Shown piece by piece: positions 24,365 to 33,444 of a stretch of 46,445 nt of DNA (the stretch's first letter is position 1; every line of letters begins with the position of its first letter). Position numbers and translations under genes: made by a program. The notes beneath the pieces are model-generated. The model did not search any database. It was not told where the DNA came from and saw nothing but the letters and a program-made list of their open reading frames with translations. Source of the DNA: JBKECY01 sp047975025. GTDB taxonomy: Bacteria; Bacillota; Clostridia; Lachnospirales; Lachnospiraceae. The stretch spans positions 1 through 46,445 of the forward strand of contig JBKECY010000048.1 in assembly GCA_047975025.1 (NCBI GenBank), in the 5' to 3' direction.

Positions 24365-24394
24365 CAAAATACATAATTTTAAGGAGGAAGTACC

Positions 24395-25705
24395 ATGATC
24401 TGGTCGCAGGAAGAAACCTATACAAGGGAAGAATTACAAGCAATTCAGCTTCGTAAGCTTAAGGAAGCTGTGGCTTACATCTATGAAAAAGTACCATCGT
24501 ACAAAGCAAAAATGGACGCGGAGGGATTAAAGCCGGCAGATATCAATTCGTTGTCTGATCTGGCGAAGCTGCCCTTTACCAACAAGTCGGATTTCAGAGA
24601 CAATTATCCGACGGGCTTGTTCGCAAGACCCAGAAAAGAGCTGGTTCGTGTGCATGCATCTTCAGGTACGACAGGCAAACCAACCATTGTAGGATATACG
24701 AAAAATGATATGTTTAACTGGACAAATAATGTATCTCGTATTGCATGTATGGGAGGAGCAACAGCAGAGGATATCGCACAGATTTCTTTTGGCTATGGTA
24801 TGTTCACCGGAGCCCTCGGTCTGCATGCAGGCTTAGAGAATATTGGGGCTTCCGTACTGCCTGCTTCTGCGGGTAATACACAAAAGCAGATTATGTTCAT
24901 GCAGGATATGGGGACGACGCTTCTGGTATCCACACCGTCCTACGCACTGCATCTGGGTGAAGCAATACGTGCCGAGGGGCTGGACCCGCAGGAAGATATC
25001 AAGGTCAAAATCGGGCTGTTCGGCGGCGAAGGCATGACAGAGCCGATGCGTGCTGAGATGCACCGTATCTGGGGGCCGGATATGCTGTGTACACAGAATT
25101 ACGGCATGAGCGAGCTCTGCGGTCCGGGTGTATCCGGCGAGTGTCCGGAACTTAAGGGCATGCACATTAATGAGGACTGGTTCATACCCGAAATCATAGA
25201 TTCTGTCACAGGCGAAGTACTGCCGCCGGGGGAAAAAGGAGAGCTGGTCATTACATGCCTGGGCAAAGAAGCACTGCCGCTGATTCGTTACAGAACCAAG
25301 GATGTCTCACGACTGTTCTATGAGCCCTGTGCCTGCGGACGTACCACAGTGCGTATGGAGAATATCTCCGGACGTGCAGACGACATGCTTGTCATACGTG
25401 GTGTCAATGTGTTCCCGACGCAGATCGAAGAGGTCATCGTAAACGTGGAAGAAATCGGACCACATTATGAAATCAAGGTGGAGCGCAAGAACAGACTGGA
25501 TGTCATGCAGATTACGGTCGAGCTGATTGATGATCGTCTCCTGGATTCTTATAAAAAGTTAGAAGAGCTCAATACGAAGATCAGAAAGAAATTAAAAGCC
25601 CTGCTGGGACTTGATGCGACGATACAGATCATGGCACCGCAGAGCCTGCAGAGATTTGAGGGCAAGGCGAAACGTGTTACTGATTTAAGAGGAGAGGGAT
25701 TATAA
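24395..25705 (+). CDS. paaK: Phenylacetate-CoA ligase, copy 1
   Basis: This 436-residue adenylate-forming enzyme activates an aryl acetate such as phenylacetate with ATP and CoA. The ATP loop is SSGTTGKPT (89-97). GMSELCGPG, FRYRTKD-type LIRYRTKD, SGRADDMLVIRGVNVFP and the C-terminal Lys motif RFEGKAKRVTD follow in family order. AGGAGGAAG lies upstream of the ATG. It is followed after 11 nt by an ACT-domain gene and then by a second paaK/ACT pair. In anaerobes such ligases often work with ferredoxin-linked aryl-pyruvate oxidoreductases; the enzyme at 6.0-8.6 kb could be a partner, but this is inference. Confidence 0.94.
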   Translation: MIWSQEETYTREELQAIQLRKLKEAVAYIYEKVPSYKAKMDAEGLKPADINSLSDLAKLPFTNKSDFRDNYPTGLFARPRKELVRVHASSGTTGKPTIVGYTKNDMFNWTNNVSRIACMGGATAEDIAQISFGYGMFTGALGLHAGLENIGASVLPASAGNTQKQIMFMQDMGTTLLVSTPSYALHLGEAIRAEGLDPQEDIKVKIGLFGGEGMTEPMRAEMHRIWGPDMLCTQNYGMSELCGPGVSGECPELKGMHINEDWFIPEIIDSVTGEVLPPGEKGELVITCLGKEALPLIRYRTKDVSRLFYEPCACGRTTVRMENISGRADDMLVIRGVNVFPTQIEEVIVNVEEIGPHYEIKVERKNRLDVMQITVELIDDRLLDSYKKLEELNTKIRKKLKALLGLDATIQIMAPQSLQRFEGKAKRVTDLRGEGL

Positions 25706-25716
25706 AGGAGGAACAT

Positions 25717-26133
25717 ATGCTGAAGCAATTGGCTATTTTTGTAGAGAACAGGCCCGGAAGTCTGAGAGAAATCACATCATCACTGCACGAGCAGGCAATT
25801 AATATATATGCATTTTCATCATTTGACACACCGGAATTCGGAATTCTGCGTATGGTAGTGGATAAACCGGATGAGGCAAAAGCGAAGCTGACACAGCAGG
25901 GATTCGTGACACGTGTCTCCGAAGTCATAGCGGTGGAGCTTGAGGATGAGCAAGGCGGTATGGATCATCTGCTGGGCGCACTGCAGGAGAGCAATATCAG
26001 TATTAACTATGCCTATTCATCCTTTGGAAGGATGAGTCATATACCGGCCATTATCGTTCATACGAACGAAATTGACGAGACCGAAGAGGTATTAATCAGC
26101 AAAGGATTTCAGTGTGTACATTCATTAAGTTGA
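25717..26133 (+). CDS. Tandem ACT-domain protein, copy 1
   Basis: This 138-residue protein consists of two ACT folds (about 1-70 and 72-138). The first opens LKQLAIFVENRPGSLREI, the typical beta-strand then RPGxL ligand-binding turn; the second has LLGALQESNISINYAYSSFG. No catalytic domain is attached. ACT domains bind amino acids, so it may sense aromatic amino acids or modulate the ligase beside it. AAAGGAGGAA precedes the start, and the gene lies 11 nt after paaK. Confidence 0.88.
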   Translation: MLKQLAIFVENRPGSLREITSSLHEQAINIYAFSSFDTPEFGILRMVVDKPDEAKAKLTQQGFVTRVSEVIAVELEDEQGGMDHLLGALQESNISINYAYSSFGRMSHIPAIIVHTNEIDETEEVLISKGFQCVHSLS

Positions 26134-26151
26134 TGATGTTGGAGGATTACT

Positions 26152-27450
26152 ATGATTTGGAATGAAGCAAAGGAATGTATGAGTCGTGACCAGATGTCGA
26201 ATTTACAAGGTGCACGACTGGTTAAATTAGTTGATCGTGTATATCATAACGTTCCTTTTTATAGAAAAAAAATGCAGCAGATGGGGCTGGAGCCCGGGGA
26301 TATCACATGCGTGGAGGACGTAGTTAAACTTCCGTTCACTACCAAAGATGATCTAAGGGACAACTACCCGTTCGGACTGGTGGCTGTACCGCAAAGTGAA
26401 GTAACGCGCGTACATGCCTCCTCCGGTACGACCGGCAAGGCGACGGTCGTAGCCTATACCCGCAAGGATATTTCGACTTGGTCGGAATGCGTCGCACGTG
26501 TCCTGGCTATGGCCGGTGCCACACGTGAGGACAGAATACACGTATCCTACGGCTACGGACTGTTCACCGGTGGTCTGGGACTGCATTATGGTGCGGAGCA
26601 TCTGGGGGCAACCGTCATCCCGATGTCTTCCGGCAATACGAAAAAGCAGATTACCATGATGGAAGATTTCGGCTCCACAGTGCTTGCCTGTACTCCTTCG
26701 TACGCACTGCATCTGGCAGAAGCCTGCCAGGAAGCGGGAGTGACCGACAGATTGAAATTAAAAGCATGTATTCTGGGTGCAGAACCCTGGACAGACAACA
26801 TGCGCCGCGAGCTGGAGAACAAGCTTCATGTCAATGCATTTGATATCTACGGACTCAGCGAAGTCATGGGTCCGGGTGTGGCTGCGGACTGCATCCACCA
26901 CCAGGGATTGCATGTCTATGAAGACTATTTCCTGCCTGAAATCGTAAATCCTGAGACGTTACAGCCCTGTGCTCCGGGAGAAGTTGGTGAGCTGGTGTTT
27001 ACGACACTGACCAAAGAGGCGCTGCCGTTGTTCAGATACAGAACCAAGGACCTGACAAGTATTTCTTATGAGCCTTGTGAATGCGGGCGGACGCTTGCCA
27101 GAATCTCCAGATTCAAAGGCCGTTCTGATGATATGCTCATCATACGCGGCGTCAATGTATTCCCCTCGCAGGTCGAAAGCGCACTGCTTGAAGTCGATGA
27201 AGTTTCACCGCACTACCTGTTGATTGTAGACCGTAACAACAATCTTGATGAATTAGAAGTGTGGGTCGAAGTCGAAGAGCGCTTCTTCTCAGATCAGATT
27301 CGCGAACTGGACAGACTGAGTAAAAAGATCACACACATCTTAAAGCAGGCGCTGGGACTGGCTGTCAAGGTGAAGCTGGTAGAACCTAAAACCATAGAGC
27401 GCAGTGAAGGCAAGGCAAAACGTGTCATCGATAAGAGAGTACTAGTGTAA
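26152..27450 (+). CDS. paaK: Phenylacetate-CoA ligase, copy 2
   Basis: The second ligase (432 residues) has the same motifs: SSGTTGKAT (about 90-98), YGLSEVMGPG, LFRYRTKD, KGRSDDMLIIRGVNVFP and the C-terminal RSEGKAKRVID. It is clearly homologous to copy 1 over its whole length but differs widely in sequence, so the duplication is old, and the copies may prefer different aryl acids. It sits 18 nt after the first ACT gene and 22 nt before the second, in one apparent transcript. Confidence 0.94.
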   Translation: MIWNEAKECMSRDQMSNLQGARLVKLVDRVYHNVPFYRKKMQQMGLEPGDITCVEDVVKLPFTTKDDLRDNYPFGLVAVPQSEVTRVHASSGTTGKATVVAYTRKDISTWSECVARVLAMAGATREDRIHVSYGYGLFTGGLGLHYGAEHLGATVIPMSSGNTKKQITMMEDFGSTVLACTPSYALHLAEACQEAGVTDRLKLKACILGAEPWTDNMRRELENKLHVNAFDIYGLSEVMGPGVAADCIHHQGLHVYEDYFLPEIVNPETLQPCAPGEVGELVFTTLTKEALPLFRYRTKDLTSISYEPCECGRTLARISRFKGRSDDMLIIRGVNVFPSQVESALLEVDEVSPHYLLIVDRNNNLDELEVWVEVEERFFSDQIRELDRLSKKITHILKQALGLAVKVKLVEPKTIERSEGKAKRVIDKRVLV

Positions 27451-27472
27451 GTAGGAAGGAGGCAACGAGAAG

Positions 27473-27904
27473 ATGATCATTAAACAGTTATCAGTATTTT
27501 TGGAGAACCGTCCCGGCAGACTGCATCAGGTACTGTCCATCCTGGCAGAGCATGATGTGAACATTGTAGCACTTAGTCTGGCAGACTCTTCGGATTATGG
27601 AATGCTGCGGATGATGGTATCCGATCCTGAAAAAGCCAAGGATGCATTGAAGGAGAATGATTTTTCTGCCATGCTGACCGACGTAATCTGTATTGGTGTG
27701 GACCATGCGGTCGGCTCACTGCAAAATGCGATGGGAGTACTGGCAGCAGCGGGCATTGATGTGGAATACATGTATGCGTTTGCTAATGCGGATAAGGCGG
27801 CGGCCGTTTTAAAATGCTCTTCCTTGCAGGATGCGATTGAAGTACTGACGAAGAGCGGAGCGAAAATTTATCAGGAAAAAGATGTCTATCTAAAAGAGAT
27901 GTAA
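27473..27904 (+). CDS. Tandem ACT-domain protein, copy 2
   Basis: This 143-residue protein again has two ACT folds. The first starts IIKQLSVFLENRPGRLHQVL and includes DYGMLRMMV; the second has MGVLAAAGIDVEYMYAFAN. It resembles copy 1 in length and layout, so the paaK-ACT unit was duplicated as a pair. AGGAGGCAA lies 9-15 nt upstream. It is the last gene before a strong terminator. Confidence 0.88.
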   Translation: MIIKQLSVFLENRPGRLHQVLSILAEHDVNIVALSLADSSDYGMLRMMVSDPEKAKDALKENDFSAMLTDVICIGVDHAVGSLQNAMGVLAAAGIDVEYMYAFANADKAAAVLKCSSLQDAIEVLTKSGAKIYQEKDVYLKEM

Positions 27905-27944
27905 GAGATTTCTTAAGGGAATTTTAGTGCCATCTACGTGTTAG

Positions 27945-28005
27945 AAGAAGGGCAGACAATCGCCTTGACTCATGGAGTCCGGGGGCGTGTCTGCCCTTCT
28001 TTTTT
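27945..28005 (+). terminator. Strong branched terminator of the paaK/ACT operon
   Basis: AAGAAGGGCAGACA (27945-27958) pairs with TGTCTGCCCTTCTT (27988-28001), ending in a T-run. The loop holds a second hairpin, GACTC-ATG-GAGTC (27967-27979), with flanking CGCC/GGCG pairing. Confidence 0.9.
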
Positions 28006-28154
28006 GTGAAAGTTGACTAAAAACTTCAAGGTTTCTCATTTTATAGACTATGGATTTCTATAAAAAAATATGCTATATTCGAGAAGATAAATTAAGAAAT
28101 TGTGGTTTAAAATAGCTTTTTGTAAGAGGTACAGTGGTAAAGGTGGGGGATAAT

Positions 28155-29204
28155 ATGCTTAAAATAGTTGCAGTTGATGATGAGTTTTTGGTGATCGAAG
28201 GCCTTAAGCTGCTGGTCGAAGCATTGAATGTGGAATGCGAGATTCTGGGATATGCCAATGAAGGAATGACCGCATGGGAAATCATACAGAAGAACGAGCC
28301 TGATGTTTTGATTACAGATATCAAAATGCCGGGGATGAGTGGTCTGGAACTGATTAAAAAATGCCGGGAAAAGTATCCGAAGATACTGACAATTGTCATC
28401 AGCGGGTATCAGGAATTCGCGTATGCGCAAAAAGCGATCGGGCTTGGTGTCGTTAGTTATGTCGATAAGCCGATTACACTTGAGAAGCTGGAAGAGGCAC
28501 TGCGGCGGGCTGAGGATATCTATTACAAAAGCGTGCGTAAAAGTACGGAAAATCCGTATATGATGCATCTGCTCGATGAATTAGTCAAGGCACAGTGCAG
28601 CAGAAAGCATAGAGAAATGGAAAAAATCTATCATGATATTAAAGTACAGATGAGTCATGAGGGGATGAAAATCGAAGACTACAAACGCTTCATGTACAAC
28701 CTGATTACCTTCGTTGTAGGGGTGTATTACGACAATATAAAGCCCAATGCATCGGATAAGCATTTTCCCTCCTATCGCAACCTGTTTATTTTGCAGTCTT
28801 ATGACGAAGTAGATCAATACGCAGACTATATTATTTTAAATATCATTAACAAGTTAAAGCTCGAAGAGCAAGGCGTGGTTCATGGGACAATCAAGGACTT
28901 GGTGCAATATATTCATGAGCATTATCACGAAGATATCAGTCTGAATGAGCTGGCGGAGCTGGCCAAAATGAGTCCGGTCTACTTAAGTACGCTCTTTAAA
29001 GATGAGCTGGGTATCAGTTATGTGAAATATCTGACGAATATCCGGCTGCAAAGTGCCAAGCAATTACTGGCAGACGGATTTTTGGTGACAGAGGTCAGCG
29101 AAAAAGTCGGGTATCACAATTATCGGTATTTCTGCGATTTGTTCAAACGACATACGGGTATGACACCGAACGAATATAAAGGAACCATCAGGAAGGGACG
29201 GTAG
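28155..29204 (+). CDS. YesN-type response regulator with AraC DNA-binding domain
   Basis: This 349-residue regulator has a receiver domain (1-120; acidic pair DD8-9, phosphorylated Asp55 in DVLITDIKMPG, Lys104-like DKP), a helical middle region, and a C-terminal AraC HTH (about 245-345, ISLNELAELAKMSPVYLSTLFK and VTEVSEKVGYHNYRYFCDLFK). ATG 28155 is preferred because AGGTGGGGG lies just before it and receivers start MLKIVAVDDE; an earlier in-frame start seven codons upstream lacks a site. It pairs with the kinase 6 nt downstream and probably activates the sugar genes that follow. Confidence 0.94.
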   Translation: MLKIVAVDDEFLVIEGLKLLVEALNVECEILGYANEGMTAWEIIQKNEPDVLITDIKMPGMSGLELIKKCREKYPKILTIVISGYQEFAYAQKAIGLGVVSYVDKPITLEKLEEALRRAEDIYYKSVRKSTENPYMMHLLDELVKAQCSRKHREMEKIYHDIKVQMSHEGMKIEDYKRFMYNLITFVVGVYYDNIKPNASDKHFPSYRNLFILQSYDEVDQYADYIILNIINKLKLEEQGVVHGTIKDLVQYIHEHYHEDISLNELAELAKMSPVYLSTLFKDELGISYVKYLTNIRLQSAKQLLADGFLVTEVSEKVGYHNYRYFCDLFKRHTGMTPNEYKGTIRKGR

Positions 29205-29209
29205 CAGCC

Positions 29210-30952
29210 ATGGAGCATAGTTGGAACAGAAAAAGAAAGTTGAAATGGCAGATTGTCATTGCCATTATTATTATTTCATTTATTTCTGTAACGGTATCCG
29301 TACTGACCGTTTACAGTATCTCCAAACAAACAATACAGAACCAATATATTAAGCTGGCAGAGGATAATCTGTCGGCTTTTGATATTGTCGTCGACAACGA
29401 ATTGGAAACTCTGATTAGTACAATCCGCAATTATATGCTGGATTCACAAGTGATTAATGTGATTAACACACCTCCTGAGAATCCGAACGGCCGGTATTAC
29501 GATTCCGGAAGCCGGACAGCACTCTACAATCAGGTAACAAATATGTTCAATCAACTAAGTATGGCGGAGGGTGTGTTCTTATTCGACAATTACAATCGCT
29601 ACTATATGGATCTGAAGAATGGGAAAAACACCTCTCCCTATCTTACGTACTACAAGGAAGAAGCGGAAAAGGAGAGTGCATGGTATCAGGCGGTACAAGA
29701 AACGAGGGGCAAGGAGATTTTCTGGAATGGAGATGTCCTCAATCCGGATAATACCGCATGCTTTTCAATCATTAAGAAACTAAATGATAAGACGAACTAT
29801 CAGGAAGAAGGTATTATGATTGTGACTGTCAGGAAAACATTCCTGCAGGCGATATACAGCGAGTTAAATACACGTAATATTGTTATGCTGTTGGATGAAT
29901 CGGATAATTACGTTACGCAGATCGGGCAAAATGAAGGAACAGACGATTTTTTCAATGCCTATCAAAATCGAACGGAAGATACCGAGGCAGAGAAGTTTTT
30001 GTATCTGGAACAGATGAATGAAACTACTGGCTGGAAATTTATTACGGGTATTGAAAAAAATGAGCTGTATGAAGAAAATGTGTTTATCAGCTCCTATATA
30101 CGGATCTTGCTTCTGATTGTAATCGGAGCTATTTTTGTGATTTCCATTCTTGTTACCAATGGCATATACAAGCCACTGCGCAAGCTGGAGGAAGCCGTAG
30201 GGGAAATTAACAGGGGCAAGCGCCAGATTGAGACGGAATTCGACAAAAGTGAAATTGGAATTATCGGGGATACTATCAAACGAGTGGTGAATAATAACCT
30301 CTATCTGGAACGGCAGATTGTAGATGTTGAACTGAGCAAGAAAAAAGCCCAGTTTCTGCTTCTGCAGGCGCAGATTAATCCGCACTACCTGTATAATACA
30401 CTGAATTCGATTTATATTCTGGCCTTGAAATATAAGGCGCAGGATATCGGACAGATGGTGCTTTCCCTGTCTGATATGTTCAAGCTGACCCTCAACGAGG
30501 GCAAGGGCTATATTCATGTACATGGTGAAATCACGTACGTGGAGAATTATATGCGGGTGATGAATTATCGCTTTAAGAACCGGTTCAAAGTGTATATGGA
30601 TATAGATGATGACATTCTGGAATGCTACATGCTGAAATTCCTGCTCCAGCCATTTGTTGAAAATTCAATTATTCATGGATTAGAGCAAAAAGTAGGGGAG
30701 GGGAGCGTTATTATTTCAGGCAATAAGGTGGATGAGGATATCGAATTCAAAATTTTTGATGACGGTATCGGATTCGATGTGCAGGGAAAACAGACCGCTG
30801 GGTATGGAATACAAAACGTGATTGAGAGAATCCATCTCATCTACGGAGACGAATATGGTGTACAAATCACGAGTACCCTTGGAGAAGGTACGACCGTCGT
30901 CATCCGAATTCCTCTGCGAGATTTGGCGTTCTATATGCAGAGCGAACCTTGA
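29210..30952 (+). CDS. YesM-type sensor histidine kinase
   Basis: This 580-residue kinase has a membrane helix at about 15-36, a large extracellular sensor region (37-290), a second helix (about 292-316), a HAMP segment (YKPLRKLEEAVGEINRG), the phospho-acceptor region QINPHYLYNTLNSI with His392, and a GHKL ATPase end (LQPFVENSIIHG, FDDGIGFD, GYGIQNVIERI). This is the PF06580 family that typically senses extracellular sugars with a YesN partner. It phosphorylates the upstream regulator, and the binding-protein and permease genes follow. Confidence 0.94.
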   Translation: MEHSWNRKRKLKWQIVIAIIIISFISVTVSVLTVYSISKQTIQNQYIKLAEDNLSAFDIVVDNELETLISTIRNYMLDSQVINVINTPPENPNGRYYDSGSRTALYNQVTNMFNQLSMAEGVFLFDNYNRYYMDLKNGKNTSPYLTYYKEEAEKESAWYQAVQETRGKEIFWNGDVLNPDNTACFSIIKKLNDKTNYQEEGIMIVTVRKTFLQAIYSELNTRNIVMLLDESDNYVTQIGQNEGTDDFFNAYQNRTEDTEAEKFLYLEQMNETTGWKFITGIEKNELYEENVFISSYIRILLLIVIGAIFVISILVTNGIYKPLRKLEEAVGEINRGKRQIETEFDKSEIGIIGDTIKRVVNNNLYLERQIVDVELSKKKAQFLLLQAQINPHYLYNTLNSIYILALKYKAQDIGQMVLSLSDMFKLTLNEGKGYIHVHGEITYVENYMRVMNYRFKNRFKVYMDIDDDILECYMLKFLLQPFVENSIIHGLEQKVGEGSVIISGNKVDEDIEFKIFDDGIGFDVQGKQTAGYGIQNVIERIHLIYGDEYGVQITSTLGEGTTVVIRIPLRDLAFYMQSEP

Positions 30953-31023
30953 AAAAATGAACATATTATTTTTTTTACAGACATAGTTGTAAAAAATCTG
31001 AAATTATATGACAAATTGTAAAA

Positions 31024-31040
31024 AATGACTCTCTGTCATT
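31024..31040. promoter_or_regulatory. Inverted repeat AATGAC-TCTCT-GTCATT upstream of the sugar importer
   Basis: Six-bp arms (31024-31029, 31035-31040) with a 5-nt centre lie between the kinase and the binding-protein gene, about 85 bp from the start. It may be a response-regulator site. A TATAAC -10-like hexamer (31057-31062) follows. Confidence 0.4.
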
Positions 31041-31071
31041 CTGTTTGTAAATAAGATATAACATAAGTATC

Positions 31072-31087
31072 AAGTTTTCGAAAACTT
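31072..31087. promoter_or_regulatory. Perfect 16-bp palindrome before the sugar-binding protein gene
   Basis: AAGTTTTCGAAAACTT is an exact palindrome about 37 bp upstream of the ATG at 31125, just after the likely -10. Its central CG and flanking A/T runs recall LacI-family operators, but YesN-type or catabolite control are also possible. Confidence 0.5.
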
Positions 31088-31124
31088 ATGAAACAGGTCG
31101 TCACAAATCAGGTAGGAGGGTAAT

Positions 31125-32447
31125 ATGAAAAAGAAATTATTAGCGATACTTTTAAGTGTATCTATGATGGCAGTGATGCTGGCAGGATGTGGCGGTGGTT
31201 CCACCACAGAAGATACTTCAGATGATTCAGCGTCCAGAACAATCAAAATTCTGTCTATGTGGCCGGAGGATGATGCTGAAACCACTGCAAACGGAAGTAT
31301 CATTACGGCAATGTGCGAAAAGTACAAAGAAGAAGTGGACCCTGATTTTACATGGGAATTTGAATATGTGGATTCAGACAACCTAAAAACAAAAGTGCAG
31401 ACTTTGGCTGCCTCGGATAATCTGCCGGATATGTTTGCATATGACGCAGGTACACCATTAGTTGATTTGATTGATGCAGATCTTGTGCTGAATGTAACAG
31501 ATGCGTTGACAGAGCTTGATGTTTACGATGAGCTGGATAATGCGGCAACAACATATCTGGCAGCGCTGACAGGAACAGAAGACCTCTACGATCTGCCGCT
31601 TGGACTTAACATCGAAGGCTTCTGGTACAACAAAGCACTTTTCGAGCAGGCAGGTGTTACATCGGCACCAACCACTTGGGATGAGATGCTTACAGCAGCT
31701 GACAAACTGCTGGCAGCAGGAATTCAGCCATTTGCAACAGGAGCAGGAGATTCCTGGCCGGCGACAAGACTGATTCATGCCTATGCGATTCGCCTGATGG
31801 GCAAGGATTGTATGCAGGAAGCAGCAGATGGAACACTCGCCTACAACAGTGAAGGATTTGTGGCTTCGGCACAGATGCTTCAGGATATGAACAGTGAAGG
31901 GTATTTTGGTGTCGGAGCAACGACAGTAGACCAGAATACGGCAGCCGACATGGTATTGTCCGGAGAAGCGGCAATGATCTATAACGGCAGCTGGTATACC
32001 TCTTCGCTAAATGCAGATACGAATCCTGCCGGAGCAGACGGAATCGGGTTCTTTAATATACCGACCGTAGATGGAGGAGAAGGCATAAGTACGGAATATG
32101 CAATGAATTGCGGAACGGTCCTTTGCCTGAACAAGAAGTCGTATGACGATACAATGGCAGATTTCCTTAAATACTTTGTGACAAACGTTGGTGACTATTC
32201 CATGACTGAATTTGGTGCACTCAAAGGATATGTGATTGAAGAGTATCCGGAAGATATGAGCGAATATACCAAACTGATTGCAGATGAAATGGAGAAAGTA
32301 ACAGGAACAGCGAACTGGTTCGAGGCATTAATGAATGGAGAACTCTCTACGATTACTCAGGAAAATGTACAGTCTTTGATGAACGGTGATATGACTGCAC
32401 AAGAGTACTGCGATTTGATACAGGCCGGCTACGAATCGACGAAATAA
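31125..32447 (+). CDS. Sugar ABC transporter substrate-binding lipoprotein
   Basis: This 440-residue family-1 extracellular solute-binding protein has a lipoprotein signal (LAILLSVSMMAVMLAGCGGG, Cys22) and sugar-binding protein features, such as KVQTLAASDNLPDMF, EGFWYNKALFEQAG and SGEAAMIYNGSWY. It should capture an oligosaccharide outside the membrane and deliver it to the two permeases downstream. GTAGGAGGG precedes the ATG. A strong hairpin separates it from the permeases, as is common where more binding protein than permease is needed. Confidence 0.94.
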   Translation: MKKKLLAILLSVSMMAVMLAGCGGGSTTEDTSDDSASRTIKILSMWPEDDAETTANGSIITAMCEKYKEEVDPDFTWEFEYVDSDNLKTKVQTLAASDNLPDMFAYDAGTPLVDLIDADLVLNVTDALTELDVYDELDNAATTYLAALTGTEDLYDLPLGLNIEGFWYNKALFEQAGVTSAPTTWDEMLTAADKLLAAGIQPFATGAGDSWPATRLIHAYAIRLMGKDCMQEAADGTLAYNSEGFVASAQMLQDMNSEGYFGVGATTVDQNTAADMVLSGEAAMIYNGSWYTSSLNADTNPAGADGIGFFNIPTVDGGEGISTEYAMNCGTVLCLNKKSYDDTMADFLKYFVTNVGDYSMTEFGALKGYVIEEYPEDMSEYTKLIADEMEKVTGTANWFEALMNGELSTITQENVQSLMNGDMTAQEYCDLIQAGYESTK

Positions 32448-32470
32448 GACAACTGATAATCGTGAAACTG

Positions 32471-32505
32471 GAAAGAGACAGAGAGTTCTTAGTGCTGTCT
32501 CTTTC
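32471..32505 (+). terminator. Intercistronic stem-loop after the binding-protein gene
   Basis: GAAAGAGACAG (32471-32481) pairs perfectly with CTGTCTCTTTC (32495-32505) over 11 bp with a 13-nt loop. The following TATAAG is a poor T-tract, so it more likely stabilises the upstream mRNA or partly attenuates than ends transcription. Confidence 0.6.
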
Positions 32506-32547
32506 TATAAGCAGAAAGTATGATGCCGAGATAGAGAGGTGAACGGG

Positions 32548-33432
32548 GTGAAAAAAGTTTTAGGTAACAAATGGGCAATCGGTATCTATGTGATTCCGGG
32601 ACTGCTGCTATACACAGGCTTCTTGATTGTTCCTGTTATATGGTCATTTTATTATACAGTGTTCGATGGTTCTCCGGGTATCAAATGGGAATTTTGCGGG
32701 CTGGATAACTATATTAAACTGTTTTCCGACACACAATTTTTCCAGTCACTCGTGGTCAACTGTAAATATATACTGATTGTCATGGCTGGACAGATTATAC
32801 TGGGGCTGACATTGGCACTCATGTTTCATTTTTGGCTGAGACGCTGCAAATCACTGGTACGTACGATTGTATTTTTCCCTGTGGTACTGCCTGTTGTGGC
32901 TGTGGCACAGTTATTTACCAAGATTTATGAAGTACAGCCGCATTATGGTCTGCTCAATAGTATTTTGTCCAGTCTGGGGCTGGATCAGCTGGTGCAGGCA
33001 TGGCTGGGGCAGCAGGGGACGGCACTTGGAGCTTTAAGCGTCATGGATATCTGGACCTCCATCGGATTTTACGCCATTATCTTCTATGGGGCACTCCTCG
33101 ATGTCTCCAATGATGTTGTCGAAGCAGCACGTATTGACGGTGCAAAATCATTTCAGTTGTTTAGATATATCCTGCTTCCCCTGATTAGGCCGATCATGAT
33201 CGTGTGCCTGGTATTCAGCTTTACGGGGACAGTGAAAATGTTCGAATCTGCACTTGCGCTGACAGGCGGAGGGCCGAGCGGAGCGACGAAATCTCTTTCT
33301 TTATACATGTATGACGTAGCCTTTACCTATAGTAAGGTGGGCTATGCGAGTGTTGTAGCGCTTGTCATCTTCTTGCTTTGCGTCATAGGTTCCTTTGTAA
33401 TCAAGAAGTTTGACAAAGATGTAACGGCATAA
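32548..33432 (+). CDS. Sugar ABC transporter permease (MalF/LacF type)
   Basis: This 294-residue inner-membrane subunit has six hydrophobic segments and the EAA loop EAARIDGAKSFQLFRYILLPLIRP that contacts the ATPase. GTG 32548 is chosen since AGAGAGG (32533-32539) is 8 nt upstream; GTG 32539 overlaps that site. It pairs with the second permease 12 nt downstream. No ATPase gene is in the locus, so a shared MsmX-like ATPase encoded elsewhere probably drives it. Confidence 0.93.
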   Translation: MKKVLGNKWAIGIYVIPGLLLYTGFLIVPVIWSFYYTVFDGSPGIKWEFCGLDNYIKLFSDTQFFQSLVVNCKYILIVMAGQIILGLTLALMFHFWLRRCKSLVRTIVFFPVVLPVVAVAQLFTKIYEVQPHYGLLNSILSSLGLDQLVQAWLGQQGTALGALSVMDIWTSIGFYAIIFYGALLDVSNDVVEAARIDGAKSFQLFRYILLPLIRPIMIVCLVFSFTGTVKMFESALALTGGGPSGATKSLSLYMYDVAFTYSKVGYASVVALVIFLLCVIGSFVIKKFDKDVTA

Positions 33433-33444
33433 GGAGGAGAGATT

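Noticed and set aside
24365..24394. T-box or other aromatic amino acid leader before paaK
   Set aside because: The leader is only about 25 nt, with no specifier or antiterminator sequence.
27905..28010. Riboswitch in the gap after the second ACT gene
   Set aside because: The branched structure ends in a T-run right after the operon and is explained as a terminator.
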